The notes under the pieces: generated by a model | What the model saw: only the letters and a program-made list of their open reading frames with translations | Told to the model about the DNA's origin: nothing | Databases searched by the model: none | DNA from: Maribacter sp. ACAM166 | Lineage (GTDB): Bacteria > Bacteroidota > Bacteroidia > Flavobacteriales > Flavobacteriaceae | Assembly (NCBI RefSeq): GCF_005771495.1 | Contig: NZ_VAUW01000010.1 | Coordinates: 62,001 to 126,000, forward strand | Direction of reading: 5' to 3' | Length of the DNA stretch: 64,000 nucleotides | Position numbers and translations under genes: made by a program | Shown here: one piece after another, positions 63,352 through 64,000 of the stretch | Layout of the letters: each line of letters opens with the position of its first letter | Numbering within the stretch: position 1 is the stretch's first letter

Positions 63352-63573
63352 ATTAGTCTCATTCGAAAAACACAATTTACCTTCATCAAACCCGCAACAA
63401 AAACACATATTGAATAAGGCCTTAAAATTAAGGACAAACCCACCATCGACCGACGAGAATCTTCAGGTTATTTTGGTGCAATGTGTACCCACAGGGTTCA
63501 ATTAACCGATGTTACTCAAGTTGACAATGAATTAGTAGAATGGCTTACCGAAGCTTACTCAAAGGCCCACTAA
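63352..63573 (+). pseudogene. Decayed DUF5655-like gene tail
   Basis: A plus-strand frame reads LIRKTQFTFIKPATKTHIE-stop then GLKIKDKPTIDRRESSGYFG, AMCTHRVQLTDVTQVDNELV, EWLTEAYSKAH-stop: the C-terminal half of DUF5655/DUF4287 proteins (GLKLKGKP...RLE.SG.F..MCTHRV.L......D.EL..WL..AY..A). One in-frame stop and the missing N-terminus mark it as dead. It lies between the ACR3 and CDF genes. Confidence 0.75.
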
Positions 63574-63641
63574 TACAAGTTTGTATGTCTTAAGATATCT
63601 CAAAATTAACTGAGAAAAAAATCCTTTGATTTCTTAGTACA

Positions 63642-63649
63642 GTACCTTT
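63642..63649 (+). promoter_or_regulatory. -7 element just before the CDF gene
   Basis: TACCTTTG is a perfect TAnnTTTG -7 element ending 5 bp before the ATG, so the transcript would have almost no 5' leader. Confidence 0.6.
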
Positions 63650-63654
63650 GCATT

Positions 63655-64000
63655 ATGAGTAATGTGCAAACCGCAATTAGAACTACCTATTTCAGCATCT
63701 TCGGAAACATTGCCTTAGCATTAATTAAAGGGTTTGCAGGTTTTTTTGGAAATTCATACGCACTTATCGCCGATGCCATTGAGTCGACTACAGATATATT
63801 TGCTTCAGTTTTAGTACTCTTGGGATTTAAATATGCCAAAAAACCTGCAGATGAAAACCACCCCTATGGGCATGGAAAAATAGAACCGATAATTACTTTT
63901 TTGGTGGTCGCTTTTCTAGTCATTTCGGCAACGGTTATTGCGTATGAAAGCATCGAGAATATTCAAACTCCGCATAAAGTCCCTAAACCTTGGACGTTAC
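63655..64000 (+). CDS. CDF-family cation efflux protein, truncated by window
   Basis: N-terminal 115 codons of a cation diffusion facilitator (Zn/Fe/Mn-type antiporter), open to the window edge. TM1/TM2: TYFSIFGNIALALIKGFAGFF, GNSYALIADAIESTTDIFAS with the transport-site residues DAxExxxD, then KPADENHPYGHGKIEPIITF and a TM3 VAFLVISATVIAYESIENI. ATG at 63655 starts with MSNVQTAIRTT. The DAIEST variation (usually DAxxSxxD) keeps both Asp. The full protein should be about 300 aa. Confidence 0.93.
   Translation, partial: MSNVQTAIRTTYFSIFGNIALALIKGFAGFFGNSYALIADAIESTTDIFASVLVLLGFKYAKKPADENHPYGHGKIEPIITFLVVAFLVISATVIAYESIENIQTPHKVPKPWTL

Overview
The window comes from the chromosome of a low-GC Bacteroidota bacterium, most likely a marine member of the Flavobacteriaceae. 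The signs are an ECF sigma / FecR / SusC-type TonB receptor set, TAnnTTTG-type promoters, A-rich translation starts without clear Shine-Dalgarno sequences, many short lipoprotein signals, and a clade II (Sec-type) nosZ cluster. I saw no rRNA, tRNA, CRISPR array or intact transposase.

Layout. 1-3515 (minus strand): ECF sigma factor, FecR anti-sigma and a truncated SusC-like receptor. 3.8-14.3 kb: a stress-gene region (HPF/RaiA, HflK/HflC, pterin dehydratase, glutathione peroxidase, hydrolase-OsmC fusion, Crp/Fnr regulator) interspersed with decayed genes (IS30 transposase, OsmC, DUF255, SDR, DUF3179-like). 15.8-25.4 kb (plus): a cluster of class III aminotransferase, nitrilase-family amidase, VOC protein, Orn/Lys/Arg decarboxylase-like enzyme, ATP-grasp ligase, C45-type Ntn hydrolase and aldehyde dehydrogenase. 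It looks like a pathway for making or breaking down amines through an acyl-protected intermediate. 25.5-35.7 kb: MscS channel, PiT-like membrane protein, PAS histidine kinase, outer-membrane protein, Tat-exported M24 peptidase, YpfJ-like zinc protease and small unknown proteins.

36-50.2 kb: denitrification. The minus strand carries a porin, the copper nitrite reductase nirK fused to cytochrome c, a nirV-like FGE-fold protein and a SCO-type protein. The plus strand carries cytochrome c, a fasciclin protein, nosZ, a membrane protein, nosL, nosD, nosF and nosY. Three promoters in this region share a TATGA-N6-TCATA-like dyad exactly 29.5 bp upstream of a -7 element, which suggests one Crp/Fnr-type activator. 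50.2-53.1 kb (minus): a probable nitrosative-stress module of ferredoxin, membrane protein, hemerythrin, Ric/ScdA, cupin and Rrf2 regulator. Two matching operator-like sites lie in front of the cupin and the Rrf2 gene.

53.3-64 kb: sulfatase (with the tail of a lost second sulfatase), MEMO-family lipoprotein, a large VPS10/BNR beta-propeller protein, an arsenic operon (arsR, DUF6428, arsenate reductase, ACR3) and the start of a CDF metal transporter. Family calls are from reading protein motifs by eye. No database search was run.
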